Assembly (NCBI RefSeq): GCF_900182595.1
Contig: NZ_FXTN01000002.1
Coordinates: 124,001 to 188,000 of the forward strand
Source: Pedobacter westerhofensis
GTDB taxonomy: Bacteria; Bacteroidota; Bacteroidia; Sphingobacteriales; Sphingobacteriaceae
Direction: 5' to 3'
Length of the DNA stretch: 64,000 nt
Positions 16,372 to 26,024 of the stretch are shown here, piece by piece; the stretch's first letter is position 1, and every line of letters starts with the position of its first letter. The position numbers were made by a program, and so were the translations under genes. A model generated the notes under the pieces. The model worked only from the letters and a program-made list of their open reading frames with translations, searched no databases and was not told the DNA's origin.

Positions 16372-17751
16372 CTAGCATGTCATTGCGTTGTTCAGCGCAA
16401 TGACTGCTGTTTTAAAATCCTCTCTGGCCACCAGGAACTGGATATTTACTTTTCTGAGCGCAAATCCTGCGCTTTTGATATTGATGCCCTGTTCAGTCAG
16501 CGCAGAGGCACTTCTGGCCAGCAATCCCGGCTGATCCATGTTGGAACCCAGCACACATACCAGGGCAACCTTTTCAACAGTAACCTTTTCAAATTCATTC
16601 TGAAGATCTTTTACCAGACGTGGATTGTAGTGGCGCTCCCAGATCACCAGGGAAATGCTGTTGGCACTGGTGCTTTTAAAGGTGTAGCTGATATTATGTT
16701 TCAGGAAGATTTCCATGATCCTGAAATCACTGCCCACCGATCCTACCATCAGCGGATCATAAACGTCGATGATCATCAGTTTGTCTGTCCCGGTAATGAT
16801 CTCCACGCGTTTGTTGGCGCATACAAAATCTTTAGTGATCAGTGTTCCCGGATGTGAAGGTTCAAAGGTGTTTTTGATCCTCAGGTTAATCCCGTTAATT
16901 TCCAGTGGTTTGGCGGCCTTGGGATGGATGGCCTCCATTCCTACATCTGCCAGCTGGTCTGCAATATCGTAACTGGTAAAGCCTACAGGACTGCAGTTTG
17001 ATACACCAACTATTGCAGGATCAGCAGTAGATAGGTGGTATTCTTTATGGATGATTGCTTCTTTGGGTTTCAGCAATGCTGCAATCTTGCTGAAGGTAAC
17101 CTCTGAATATCCCCTGTCAAATTCGCGCATGATGCCGTCCTTGCCTTTGGTATAACCAGTGACGATGCAGATGCGGTCTTTCAGGTCAACACCCTTAAAC
17201 GTTTGCCTGATCCGCTGGTCTATCGTCCAGGGATGGTGGTCTTCGGCCCCGCTGAGGTCAATAAGTGAAGTAGTTACACCCATATGCTGCAGGATATTGC
17301 ACAGGTTGAAGGCCGCATGGGTTTCACCTATGGAAGCCAGGATTTCCCTTGCAGCAAGCAATATTCCTTCTTTGCTGACATAGCCCGAAGCAAGGATATT
17401 GACCAGGTTGTCCAGGTACACACTGGCGCGCTGGATACGCATGGTAATGAACCAGTCGGCAAGTTCCAGGTCCAGCCCAAGTTCTGCCTGGCCCTTGTTG
17501 ATTTTCTTTAATGATTCTGCTGCATGATCCAGTGCATCATGGAAGTCGAGATGTTTTGCAATGCGATGATAAACACCGGGCTTGCCGGTTTTCTTGTTTT
17601 CAAGCAACATATCCGTCACGCCTGAAAATGCAGAAACTACGTATACGTGGTTATAACGGTCAGTATCATCACGTTCATACAGGATGATATTTTGAATGAC
17701 TTTCTGGAGCGCACTCATAGAGGTGCCGCCAATTTTTTCTACTGTTAACAT
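16372..17751 (-). CDS. Aspartokinase (ectoine-type-like, with C-terminal ACT domains)
   Basis: A 459-aa protein from ATG 17751; a GTG reading from 17838 adds 29 residues that do not fit the family. It begins MLTVEKIGGTSM, the aspartokinase nucleotide-binding start, and has VSAFSGVTD and FDRGYSEVTFSKIA. The C-terminal 120 residues form paired ACT domains (VALVCVLGSNMDQPGL, ALTEQGINIKSAGFALR). It makes aspartyl phosphate, the first step to lysine, threonine, methionine and ectoine. The TVEKIGGTSM start recalls the aspartokinases linked to ectoine clusters, but no ect genes are here. Placement beside kdp and a UAS-like element upstream suggest osmotic or K+-linked control. Confidence 0.85.
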   Translation of the reverse strand: MLTVEKIGGTSMSALQKVIQNIILYERDDTDRYNHVYVVSAFSGVTDMLLENKKTGKPGVYHRIAKHLDFHDALDHAAESLKKINKGQAELGLDLELADWFITMRIQRASVYLDNLVNILASGYVSKEGILLAAREILASIGETHAAFNLCNILQHMGVTTSLIDLSGAEDHHPWTIDQRIRQTFKGVDLKDRICIVTGYTKGKDGIMREFDRGYSEVTFSKIAALLKPKEAIIHKEYHLSTADPAIVGVSNCSPVGFTSYDIADQLADVGMEAIHPKAAKPLEINGINLRIKNTFEPSHPGTLITKDFVCANKRVEIITGTDKLMIIDVYDPLMVGSVGSDFRIMEIFLKHNISYTFKSTSANSISLVIWERHYNPRLVKDLQNEFEKVTVEKVALVCVLGSNMDQPGLLARSASALTEQGINIKSAGFALRKVNIQFLVAREDFKTAVIALNNAMTC

Positions 17752-17821
17752 ATGAGCGGCAATACAATACACAGACCAGCTCAGGGCAGCCCCCGACAGA
17801 AATTCGAATTTATCCTTATAA

Positions 17822-17837
17822 TTGGCTCCTGATGCCA
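17822..17837 (-). promoter_or_regulatory. Weak sigma-54 -24 candidate upstream of the aspartokinase
   Basis: On the minus strand TGGCATCAGGAGCCAA has the TGGCA of -24 but no TTGG/TTGC at the right spacing; a GC pair occurs two bases too early. It is about 90 bp from the centre of the UAS pair at 17905-17945, matching the geometry of the other sites. Confidence 0.25.
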
Positions 17838-17904
17838 CTGGCCGGGCTTTTCAGTTGAAAATTGCAATGATTAAATTTAAGTTTTCTTATTCATTCTATG
17901 GCAG

Positions 17905-17945
17905 AACCTTCCAAAATGAAAGTCGCATTTTCATTATGATAAAAA
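17905..17945. promoter_or_regulatory. Candidate sigma-54 activator sites (UAS E), tandem pair
   Basis: Elements starting at 17905 (AACCTTCCAAAATGAAAG) and 17925 (CATTTTCATTATGATAA) are about 20 bp apart and match the UAS motif at roughly 12-13 of 21 positions each. They also form an inverted repeat with each other (ATGAAA and TTTCAT). They lie upstream of the aspartokinase on the minus strand. Confidence 0.4.
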
Positions 17946-17989
17946 TATCAGCAAGTAAAATAACTACTAAATGCACCATCTAAATACAT

Positions 17990-18214
17990 TTGCGATATGG
18001 ATTCATTAAAAAGATCATTACATCTGATGAAATAGCGATAAATAAGATCTGTCTGTTCCCTGATCAAAAAGTTATGCAGGACAGAGTTCTTGTTAAAATT
18101 CTACGGCGTAGAGCGCAGGTGTTAAAACAAGTTTTAAGACGTAAGATGATACGATTCCCGCAAGACTTTATGTTTTTGTCCGATAAAGCTTTTAGAATAG
18201 GCTTTCCCAATTAA
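17990..18214 (+). pseudogene. Truncated ORF6N-domain fragment
   Basis: A 74-codon frame contains DEIAINKICLFPDQKVMQD, KVLKQVLRR-like and MIRFPQDFMF stretches that match the ORF6N DNA-binding domain (typically IxxIRGxKVMLDxDLAxLYxVxTKxLNQxVKRNxxRFPxDFMF). The usual Leu-Ala-x-Leu-Tyr segment is degraded and the protein stops at about 74 of 150-300 residues. ORF6N proteins are phage or mobile-element associated, so this is probably a mobile-element scar. Confidence 0.6.
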
Positions 18215-18277
18215 TCTTGCGATATTCCCGGATCTGCTTAAAACACATGATCTGAACGTTACCAAATAGATGATATA

Positions 18278-20263
18278 ATGAAAGTTTGCTATTTACTTCT
18301 ACTACTTTTTGCTGCCACGGGCTCATTTGCACAATATACTCCGCCTAAGGCCGGGCTGATCGCCGCTCCTTATCAGGAATTGCCTTTGGGCGCGATCAGG
18401 GCTAAAGGCTGGCTTCAGGAGATGCTGGTCCGCCAGAAAAATGGGGCTACCGGCAACCTTGACCAACTTTATCCACTCATGAACCAGAGGAACGGCTGGC
18501 TGGGCGGGGACGGCGATCAGTGGGAGCGTGGTCCCTACTGGATCGATGGCCTGCTGCCGCTTGCTTATATTTTGAACGACAAGGAGCTTATCGCCAAGGT
18601 TAAGCCATGGGTAGAATGGTCGTTAAAAAGCCAGACTGCCGATGGATACTTTGGACCCGTGAAAGACTATCCCGAGGAAGAGGGCCTGCAGCGCGACAAC
18701 AGCCGCGACTGGTGGCCTAAAATGGTGATGCTGAAAATCTTAAAGCAGTACTATTCTGCCACAGGCGATAAAAGGGTGATCACACTGATGACCAATTACT
18801 TTAAATACCAGCTGAAGGAACTTCCGGCAAAACCCCTGGATCACTGGACCTATTGGGCAAAATACCGGAGCGGGGATAACCTGATGGTGGTGTACTGGCT
18901 GTATAACATCACTGGTGATAAATTCCTGCTGGAGCTTGGAGACCTGATCCACAAGCAGTCCTTTGATTTTACCAATGCTTTTGCAAATACTACGATGCTG
19001 CAGCAAAAAGGCAGCATCCATACCGTTAACCTGGCCGAGGGGATGAAGGAACCGCTGATCTATTATCAGGCGCATCCGGAAAAGCAATACCTTGATGCCA
19101 TAAAAAAGGGATTAAATGACATCCGTACGTATGACGGTTTTGCAAACGGAATGTATGGTGGAGATGAAGCCTTACATGGCAATAACCCTACCCAGGGCTC
19201 AGAACTTTGTTCGGCTGTAGAAATGATGTTTACAATGGAAAGTTCACTGCAGGTCACCGGAGATGTTGACTACGCGGACCAGCTGGAAAAAATAGCATTT
19301 AACGCATTGCCTACGCAGATTTCTGATGATTTTACTACCCATCAGTATTTCCAGCAGGCCAATCAGGTGATGTTAACACGGCAGATGCATAATTTTGGTG
19401 ATAACCATGGTGGCACAGATATCTGCTACGGCTTGCTGACAGGCTATCCCTGCTGCACGTCCAATATGCACCAGGGCTGGCCAAAATTCACACAAAACCT
19501 GTGGTATCTGACACCTGACAAAGGGATTGCAGCGCTGGTTTATTCCCCAAGTGAGGTAACTGCTAAAGTAGGAGATGTCCCTGTTACGATTATCGAGGAA
19601 ACCAATTATCCTTTTGATGAAAGTGTAAGATTTACTCTTAGCAGCAAAAAACAGGTAAAGTTTCCGCTGCATCTCCGCATCCCCAAATGGTGTACCAAAG
19701 CAATCATCAAGGTGAATGGCCAGGCTTTTTCAGAACCGGCAGGCAACCAGGTGGTACATGTAGAGCGGTTGTGGAAATCTGGTGATGTGGTAGAGCTGGT
19801 ACTCCCTATGCATGTGGCAACAAGCAAATGGTACGAAAACTCTATGGCTATTGAACGCGGTCCAATTACCTATGCACTAAAAATCGGTGAAGAATCCCGG
19901 AAGGTTGAAAACACCAAAGATCCGGCTACCTATGGAACATCTTACACAGAAGTTCTTCCTTCAACCCCATGGAATTACGGGCTGTATGATGTGAGCAACG
20001 AAAAACTGAATGAGTATTTCAAAGTTGTCAATACAGGCAAGCAAACCCTGTATCCATGGAATCAGGAGAATGCGCCAATGATGATCAAAATCAAGGGTAA
20101 ACGTATACCTTCCTGGAAGATTTATAACGATATGGCAGGACCGCTACCTTACAGCCATATTTATGGACTGGAGAGTAGTCAGCAGGATGAAGATATCACC
20201 CTGATTCCCTACGGGTGTACTACTTTACGAATTACGCAGTTCCCTCTGGTTGGACGGAAATAA
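18278..20263 (+). CDS. Secreted glycoside hydrolase, GH127-like beta-L-arabinofuranosidase
   Basis: A 661-aa protein with signal peptide (LLLLLFAATGSFA, then QYTPP). The (alpha/alpha)6 barrel has RNGWLGGDGDQWERGPYW and a cysteine pair in YPCCTSNMHQGWPKF, the position of the zinc-binding cysteines of the GH127/DUF1680 family. A beta-rich C-terminal part follows (FPLHLRIPKWC, WKSGDVVELVLPM). Family members release terminal L-arabinofuranose from plant glycoproteins or pectin; some relatives act on other sugars, so the exact linkage is uncertain. It converges with the isomerase gene, six bases between stops. Confidence 0.85.
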   Translation: MKVCYLLLLLFAATGSFAQYTPPKAGLIAAPYQELPLGAIRAKGWLQEMLVRQKNGATGNLDQLYPLMNQRNGWLGGDGDQWERGPYWIDGLLPLAYILNDKELIAKVKPWVEWSLKSQTADGYFGPVKDYPEEEGLQRDNSRDWWPKMVMLKILKQYYSATGDKRVITLMTNYFKYQLKELPAKPLDHWTYWAKYRSGDNLMVVYWLYNITGDKFLLELGDLIHKQSFDFTNAFANTTMLQQKGSIHTVNLAEGMKEPLIYYQAHPEKQYLDAIKKGLNDIRTYDGFANGMYGGDEALHGNNPTQGSELCSAVEMMFTMESSLQVTGDVDYADQLEKIAFNALPTQISDDFTTHQYFQQANQVMLTRQMHNFGDNHGGTDICYGLLTGYPCCTSNMHQGWPKFTQNLWYLTPDKGIAALVYSPSEVTAKVGDVPVTIIEETNYPFDESVRFTLSSKKQVKFPLHLRIPKWCTKAIIKVNGQAFSEPAGNQVVHVERLWKSGDVVELVLPMHVATSKWYENSMAIERGPITYALKIGEESRKVENTKDPATYGTSYTEVLPSTPWNYGLYDVSNEKLNEYFKVVNTGKQTLYPWNQENAPMMIKIKGKRIPSWKIYNDMAGPLPYSHIYGLESSQQDEDITLIPYGCTTLRITQFPLVGRK

Positions 20264-20269
20264 CAAGGA

Positions 20270-21703
20270 TTAACAGACCTGGATCGTCTCAATTTTTAAG
20301 ATGTTTCCTAATTTTTTAATTTTTGAGGCAATGTTTCCTTTACCAACCGCACAGTGGTGTGCCGGGCCATGACTGTTCCAGCTTTCCACAAACTTTCTGG
20401 CACCAACAGCAAATTTATACCTGCTGTTGGTGTTACCAATTTCTAGGATCTCTCCTGCAACAGATTCACCTTCAGCAACGAGTAATTTGATTGTACCATC
20501 GCCGCACTCCACAACGGACAGTAAAGTTACAGCACCATGTTTGACCGACATCTCAACTGATAAACCACTACCCACTTTCCCATGGTAAACCTCCAATGGT
20601 TTAACCTTAATCTTTCCTTCTGCAATTGCAGGATGGCAGGGCCCGTCATGTCCCATGAGAACGACATCATCATAGAAATCCATTGCATAATATTCGGTGA
20701 AAGAACCACCTGCACCAAAACTATCCATGATTTTCATGGCCTGAACATTCTTGATCTCATACTCTCCAGCAACGGGGATATGTTTACCGGTTAAAATAGA
20801 ATTTCCCAGAATTACAGATGCAGCGGTATTTTCATTGGCCTCATTTCCCGTTCCTTTATGATAATAAGCAAGTGCGCCCAGTTTATGCTTTTCGATGAGT
20901 TTATCCAGTGCAACCGCAGTCACGGCGGCTCTTTTCAGTTCAGCAGGCTCACAGTCCAGCTGAACTTCAAATAAACCAAGAATTTCCTCTAGTTTAAGTG
21001 AGGTCTCTTTCTCCGTTACTGTTTCACGGATGTGGGACAATTCATCTATTTCCACAATCTCCATGTGGCCGCCAAATGTGGCGCATTGCAGCGTAAGATC
21101 AGTATAGATGTCCATCATGCCCCCATAGTAATTGCCCATGATCCCCAGCCTGTTGTAATACATTATTCTCGCAACCCTGGCTGCTTCCACCCATTCTTCA
21201 ATTTCCTGCCATACCAGCGGATCATCATGAAGGATACCTGTAATCTGGTAAAATGGAATTTTGGCACGGATAAAAACGTTTGCAATTTCGGGAACAGCAC
21301 ATGAGGAGCAGTTAGCCAGCCACTCTCCGGTCATCCTTGTCCTGTCCCTCATCCGGTTGAATGTTTTATAATCGATACTGGAAGCAGGTGATAAATTAAG
21401 TACGATGACTGGCACATTCGCCTTTTTTACAACAGGCAATACTGTGGCGGATAAGGCATAAGTAGAAACATACAGAAAGAGAATATCCACATCTTCAGTC
21501 TTAAACCTACTCCCGGATTCAAAAGCCATTTCGGGAGAATCAATTAAGCCCAGGTTTATAATCTCAGCATCCAGACTTTGCAGCCGGCTGGCAATTACAT
21601 CCAGATAGCCGGACAACCTGCTTTTTAAACCTTCGAACTGATCCCAATAGGCTTCAAGGCCAACGCCAAATAAACCAACTTTCACTTTTGTTTTTGTATG
21701 CAT
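20270..21703 (-). CDS. L-arabinose/L-fucose isomerase-family protein
   Basis: A 477-aa cytoplasmic protein. The N-terminal two thirds has VGLFGVGLEAYWDQFEGL, ILFLYVSTYALSATVLP and GNYYGGMMDIYTDLTLQ, typical of the FucI/AraA-like fold. The C-terminal part has DDVVLMGHDGPCHPAIAEG and a late GPAHHCAVGKG. It is the Bacteroidota arabinose-isomerase-like branch, shorter than or different from E. coli AraA. A likely role is isomerisation of the sugar freed by the adjacent GH127 or GH106 enzyme. It follows the GH106 gene by 18 bases on the minus strand, so the two probably share a transcript. Confidence 0.75.
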   Translation of the reverse strand: MHTKTKVKVGLFGVGLEAYWDQFEGLKSRLSGYLDVIASRLQSLDAEIINLGLIDSPEMAFESGSRFKTEDVDILFLYVSTYALSATVLPVVKKANVPVIVLNLSPASSIDYKTFNRMRDRTRMTGEWLANCSSCAVPEIANVFIRAKIPFYQITGILHDDPLVWQEIEEWVEAARVARIMYYNRLGIMGNYYGGMMDIYTDLTLQCATFGGHMEIVEIDELSHIRETVTEKETSLKLEEILGLFEVQLDCEPAELKRAAVTAVALDKLIEKHKLGALAYYHKGTGNEANENTAASVILGNSILTGKHIPVAGEYEIKNVQAMKIMDSFGAGGSFTEYYAMDFYDDVVLMGHDGPCHPAIAEGKIKVKPLEVYHGKVGSGLSVEMSVKHGAVTLLSVVECGDGTIKLLVAEGESVAGEILEIGNTNSRYKFAVGARKFVESWNSHGPAHHCAVGKGNIASKIKKLGNILKIETIQVC

Positions 21704-21721
21704 TATTTTATCAGTTATCGA

Positions 21722-24703
21722 TTATTGAATAATTTTAACAGGGCCGAGCAATCCTGATGGCAATAGGGGACTCGTTGCCCTGTACTGCCTTGTCGTGCTG
21801 AAAGTAAACCTGCCACTGGTTCTTTTCTGGCCCTTTACCAGCCAGTCGGGCCATTTATTTCCCACTATACCATCATAAGGTTTCTGCTCGTCACCAATCA
21901 GCCTGTTTGCCCATAAGTTGATTACCTCAATGGAGATAGTATTTGTTCCTTGTTTGATATCATCAGTGATCTCCAGTTTCCAAGGAGCAGTCCATAATGT
22001 GCCAATTTCTTTCCCGTTTAAATGGATACGGGCCATGTTTTTTACCAGGCCTAAATCAATATAAACCGGCTTTGTCTTATTTCCTTTGAATTCAAAGCTT
22101 TGATGATAAGTGGCTGCACCCGAATAAAATTTGATACCTTCATTGCTATTTTTACTCCAGTCACTGAGTGAATCAACAATGATTTCCTCAGGACCGCCCC
22201 AGTGTTTATCAAAATTGATCTTCCAGTGCCCCCCAAGTACCTGCAAAGTTTGTTCAACAGGAATCGCTGCCGGCTCTGGCTTCCGGATATCTTCTTTTGC
22301 AAAAACGATGAATGCACTTTCAAAAGCAGCTAACTGTATTGGAATGCTTGTCATCGCGCCCGTTGTCTTAAAGTTTGTGATCTGACTCATTTTACCATTG
22401 ATGGCATTCCAGAGTTCCGGTGCACCTTTGGCAGTTCTGAACCTGGCGTTTGCAACCATCTCATTTGGAGTCGTGTTTGAAACGAAATAGATATCCCAGT
22501 CCGGAGAAGTGCGGTGAGTGTACCTGAGTTTTTTGTCGGCGACAAAATCCTCCTCTATCCCTTTTCGTTTTAAAATTTTTGCGGTTAAGTCATAGTCCGG
22601 ATAAAGTTTGTCCTTCGCCTCCAGGACTGGCCGGCCCCAGATCAATGTCCCTGATCCATATTTTCGGTATTCCAGCGTTGCCGGTACAGCTGTTGAGCCC
22701 CAGATCCTGGTTACCATGGATATGATCTTCACATCAGCCTGTGGATAATTCGTAAGGCCCGGAGCGCGGAGAGGCGGATTTCCAATTACCGTCGCCCCCT
22801 GCTGAATTAAACTGCCAATTTTTTCCAGCAGTTCAGGCGTCATGGTTTCAAATATTGGCAAAACCATAATTTCATAGGATGCTCCGCCCGGAAACTGAAT
22901 TTTGTTCCCCTTAACAGATGCAAGCATGAGCTGGGCAGGAGCGATGCCATCAAAGTTGAAAGATTTTCTGTCTCCAATGGTATCACCTAAAATGGCTGAT
23001 GACGGTGGTACAAATACGTGTGGCGCACCTTCAGGTGTAACATATAACACATCAGCCACTGTTCTTCCCTGTTGCAGGATGTATTGGCATCTGCTTACAT
23101 AGTCATGATAGCTGCCCACCATAGGCCACCAGGTCTGGCTGCGGTCCCAGTGGACCCCATAAGGTCCCATTGTTGCACCCGGTTTTAAGGAATCGGGTAA
23201 AAACTGATTTTGAAAAGTATGATAAACGAAGCGGTTAACCCCCGCTGCGAATGCCCAGTCGCCCTGGTTTTTCATCGATCCGGGATGTTGTTTCCAGCCC
23301 TCATTATCCTGTGCAGTGAAAGCTTCGGCAGGTACCAGGGAACGGCCCATTACATGGGCTATAGAAGTGCCTTCTATGACGCTGTACGAAGAATTAAAAC
23401 CATAACCCTTGCTCCAGAATTCCGCCATTGGTACATCGGCGATACTGCCCAGTTCCAGATCGGAAGCAGGGTTCATGTCATAGGGTTCAATGGACAAAGA
23501 AAGGTGATGTCTTTTAGCATATTGCTTTACAAAGCCGGCATGATTTGCGATGACCAGCTCCTGAGATGTCTGTCTGAGGTCCCATAGGAAACGTTCACTT
23601 TCCTTTAAACTGCCTACAATATTACCGGAGTACACGGGGAAGTATTTCAGGGGATCGTACCCGCGTCTTTTGATAAATTCCCGTCTGAAGTTGGCTGTCC
23701 AGTTTTGGGCGCCCATTTCCCAGCTGTCCATATGCAGACGTTTCAGACCGCCCGTATTATTTTTATCGATCTTGCCGATCTTTCTGAAAATTTTGCCGAG
23801 GTAAACATCCAGATGCGCGTTTAATGCAGTAGTATCAAATTTGTCGGCCTCAAAACCGATCCCCGGAGCAGGTGCAGGACGTGTAATCGCACCATTATTT
23901 CTGCTGCCGAATCTCATTATTTTCCATTTCCCGGCCGGAGGACTCCAGTTTAACGTGCCGTCGGGCAACATCCTCGCGGTTAAATCTATGATTTTGTTCT
24001 TCGGGATTGCAGATGCCGGATTTCCTTTTGAATTGTCCGGTGCTGCCAGGTGATCCTTTACCAGGCCGGAACTGTATGGTGCCCGTTGGTAGAGTGCCTT
24101 CTCATCAATATCTGTGATTTTTCCATTTGCTTTAGGGAGGGGAAAAGCCAGGACTGCAACATCCTGGTAGTACTTTAACCAGTTTTCTTTAAATTCCGGC
24201 GTAAAACTGTCTTCACCAAAAAAAGGTGTTTTTGGCGGGGGCACCGGCAGAACGATTTTTTTCCTGTCGCCAGCTGAAACCAGCGTTTCGCTGGATACGA
24301 GATGCTGCATAGACTGACTTCCTTTAACCCAGGGTCCTCCGCTGCCGGTCCAGCCAGGGCCAATGCCCAAAGTGATTTCTATACCTAATCTTCTGGCTTC
24401 TTTTTCTGCGTGGGCAAAAAGCGATGTCCATTTATCACTCAAAAAATCCACATTGCCTCTTGGAACACCCACATTTACCTCCAGAAAAATAAGATTCCCA
24501 ATTCCTGCTTTTTTCATGGACTCCAGGTCTTTGGTGATGGATTCCGCGGTCATGTTCCCATCCATAAAATACCAGTAAACTCCTGGCGTATATTTGTTGG
24601 CAGGATGAAGAAATCCAGATTTCAAATCATTGATCTGCGCTATGGAAACATAGGATACCAGACAAAATAGGGAAAACAAGACAGATAGAAATTTTATTCT
24701 CAT
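21722..24703 (-). CDS. Secreted GH106-type alpha-L-rhamnosidase
   Basis: A 993-aa protein with signal peptide (LFSLFCLVSYVSIA, then Q). N-terminal region: YTPGVYWYFMDGNMT, SMKKAGIGNLIFLEVNVG and LGIGPGWTGSGGPWV, characteristic of GH106. Middle: HMDSWEMGAQNWT and SIEPYDMNPASDLELG supply candidate acidic residues. The C-terminal 150 residues form a GH2-like sugar-binding domain (ARIHLNGKEIGTLWTAPW). GH106 enzymes release L-rhamnose from rhamnogalacturonans and related glycans. First gene of the minus-strand pair; divergent from the AraC regulator at 25119. Confidence 0.88.
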   Translation of the reverse strand: MRIKFLSVLFSLFCLVSYVSIAQINDLKSGFLHPANKYTPGVYWYFMDGNMTAESITKDLESMKKAGIGNLIFLEVNVGVPRGNVDFLSDKWTSLFAHAEKEARRLGIEITLGIGPGWTGSGGPWVKGSQSMQHLVSSETLVSAGDRKKIVLPVPPPKTPFFGEDSFTPEFKENWLKYYQDVAVLAFPLPKANGKITDIDEKALYQRAPYSSGLVKDHLAAPDNSKGNPASAIPKNKIIDLTARMLPDGTLNWSPPAGKWKIMRFGSRNNGAITRPAPAPGIGFEADKFDTTALNAHLDVYLGKIFRKIGKIDKNNTGGLKRLHMDSWEMGAQNWTANFRREFIKRRGYDPLKYFPVYSGNIVGSLKESERFLWDLRQTSQELVIANHAGFVKQYAKRHHLSLSIEPYDMNPASDLELGSIADVPMAEFWSKGYGFNSSYSVIEGTSIAHVMGRSLVPAEAFTAQDNEGWKQHPGSMKNQGDWAFAAGVNRFVYHTFQNQFLPDSLKPGATMGPYGVHWDRSQTWWPMVGSYHDYVSRCQYILQQGRTVADVLYVTPEGAPHVFVPPSSAILGDTIGDRKSFNFDGIAPAQLMLASVKGNKIQFPGGASYEIMVLPIFETMTPELLEKIGSLIQQGATVIGNPPLRAPGLTNYPQADVKIISMVTRIWGSTAVPATLEYRKYGSGTLIWGRPVLEAKDKLYPDYDLTAKILKRKGIEEDFVADKKLRYTHRTSPDWDIYFVSNTTPNEMVANARFRTAKGAPELWNAINGKMSQITNFKTTGAMTSIPIQLAAFESAFIVFAKEDIRKPEPAAIPVEQTLQVLGGHWKINFDKHWGGPEEIIVDSLSDWSKNSNEGIKFYSGAATYHQSFEFKGNKTKPVYIDLGLVKNMARIHLNGKEIGTLWTAPWKLEITDDIKQGTNTISIEVINLWANRLIGDEQKPYDGIVGNKWPDWLVKGQKRTSGRFTFSTTRQYRATSPLLPSGLLGPVKIIQ

Positions 24704-25118
24704 AAGGTTATTTGTTGTGCTGCACTGCTGAGTAGATTCCTGCTTTTATCATCCCTTGCTTAAATATTTGGTTATGTAATTATTCAACGGGTAATTGCTT
24801 GAGGAAACAGGATCATATGACTTTTTCAAATGTATCTGAATGCAGGTTGACAGAAATGGAAGATCTGATAAAAAAACTACGGATTTTGATTTTATCAGTT
24901 CATGGTTAAGCATGAAACTAAACATGTTAACCCCTGGTCTTCTAAACATCCTTTTATGTGTAAAATTAACTGTATCATATTTAGCATATATTTTTTTAAT
25001 ATTGTTAACCGGGTACCGGATCCGATTTATAAATTAAATGTGGTTTTTGTCAACGATACTATCAGAGGGGCTTCCAATAAATACTGATGTAAGTATGACT
25101 TAAGCAGAGTATATTCTT
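24704..25118. other. Divergent intergenic region between GH106 gene and AraC regulator
   Basis: 415 bases, A/T-rich, with no gene I can support. It must contain the promoters of both divergent transcripts, but I see no clear TTTG/TAnnTTTG pair. The only notable structure is the inverted repeat at 24904-24932. Confidence 0.6.
24904..24932. promoter_or_regulatory. Inverted repeat, possible operator for the AraC regulator
   Basis: GGTTAAGCATG and CATGTTAACC flank eight bases (one extra G in the left arm). It lies in the divergent control region of the glycoside hydrolase cluster. Confidence 0.35.
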
Positions 25119-26024
25119 ATGGTAAACTATTTCAAATATCTTCCCTTAAGTAAAGAAGATGAAAGCTGGGGCGCCAGTGTTTTAAACGCTGGCTGTACTT
25201 CTATAAAGGCTACAGCAGCCTATCCTTTAAAAACTCATCCTGCCCATCATAATTTTGACTGGAAAACCTGGCGCAGTCTTCAGGAATATCAGATTATCTA
25301 TATTACCGATGGCCAGGGGGTCTTCGAATCAGAAAGCTGCAAAGAAACAGTGGTAAGAGCCGGAACCATCATTATTCTTTTTCCAAATGAAAAACACCGA
25401 TATAAGCCCGACAACAATACTGGCTGGGATGAATACTGGGTTGGTTTAAAAGGCCCGGCAATTGATAGTCTGTTGAAGTTTGGTTATCTGAGGCTTGATA
25501 AGCCCTGCATCTATGTTGGATTTGATGACAGGATTTTTGACATCTTAACTCATATTATAGAGAACACAAAAGAGGAAAAACCTGGTTATCAGCCACTGAT
25601 TTCAGGGGCGGTTATGCATCTGTTAGGAATTTGCCATGCAATTACAAAGCAACATTCAACCGGTACTAAGGAGGAAGAGCAGATTATTAACAAATCGAAA
25701 TTATTATTCCGCTCCAATATCAGTAATGCTTATTCTGCCGAACAAGCTGCTATAGATCTGAATGTAGGCTATTCCTGGTTCAGGAAATTATTCAAAGATT
25801 ATTCCGGAATGTCTCCCGGGCAATATTACCTTCAGCTAAAAATTGATAAAGCGAGGGATTTATTGGGGAATAGTAATATGCCGGTAAAAGTAATATCGAT
25901 GGAGCTTAACTTTCAGTCCAGTTTTTATTTTTCAAAATTGTTCAAAGATAAAACAGGCTTAAAGCCGACTGAATACCGGAGGCGCAGTCATATTTTATCC
26001 AGGGTAGCTGGTCCCGAATCATAA
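25119..26024 (+). CDS. AraC-family transcriptional regulator (cupin plus HTH)
   Basis: A 301-aa cytoplasmic regulator. The N-terminal cupin (about 20-150) includes HHNFDWKTWRSLQEYQIIYI and LFPNEKHRYKPDNNTGWDEY; the C-terminal double helix-turn-helix (about 195-295) has AAIDLNVGYSWFRKLFKDYSG and SFYFSKLFKDKTGLKPTEYR. The cupin probably binds a sugar. Divergent from the GH106 and isomerase genes and therefore the likely activator of this rhamnose/arabinose cluster. Confidence 0.88.
   Translation: MVNYFKYLPLSKEDESWGASVLNAGCTSIKATAAYPLKTHPAHHNFDWKTWRSLQEYQIIYITDGQGVFESESCKETVVRAGTIIILFPNEKHRYKPDNNTGWDEYWVGLKGPAIDSLLKFGYLRLDKPCIYVGFDDRIFDILTHIIENTKEEKPGYQPLISGAVMHLLGICHAITKQHSTGTKEEEQIINKSKLLFRSNISNAYSAEQAAIDLNVGYSWFRKLFKDYSGMSPGQYYLQLKIDKARDLLGNSNMPVKVISMELNFQSSFYFSKLFKDKTGLKPTEYRRRSHILSRVAGPES

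Noticed and set aside
17763..17778. Minus-strand TGGTCTGTGTATTGTA as a sigma-54 promoter of the aspartokinase
   Set aside because: The -24 lacks GGCA and the start site would coincide with the ATG; the TGGCA at 17837 has the better distance to the UAS, though its -12 is poor.
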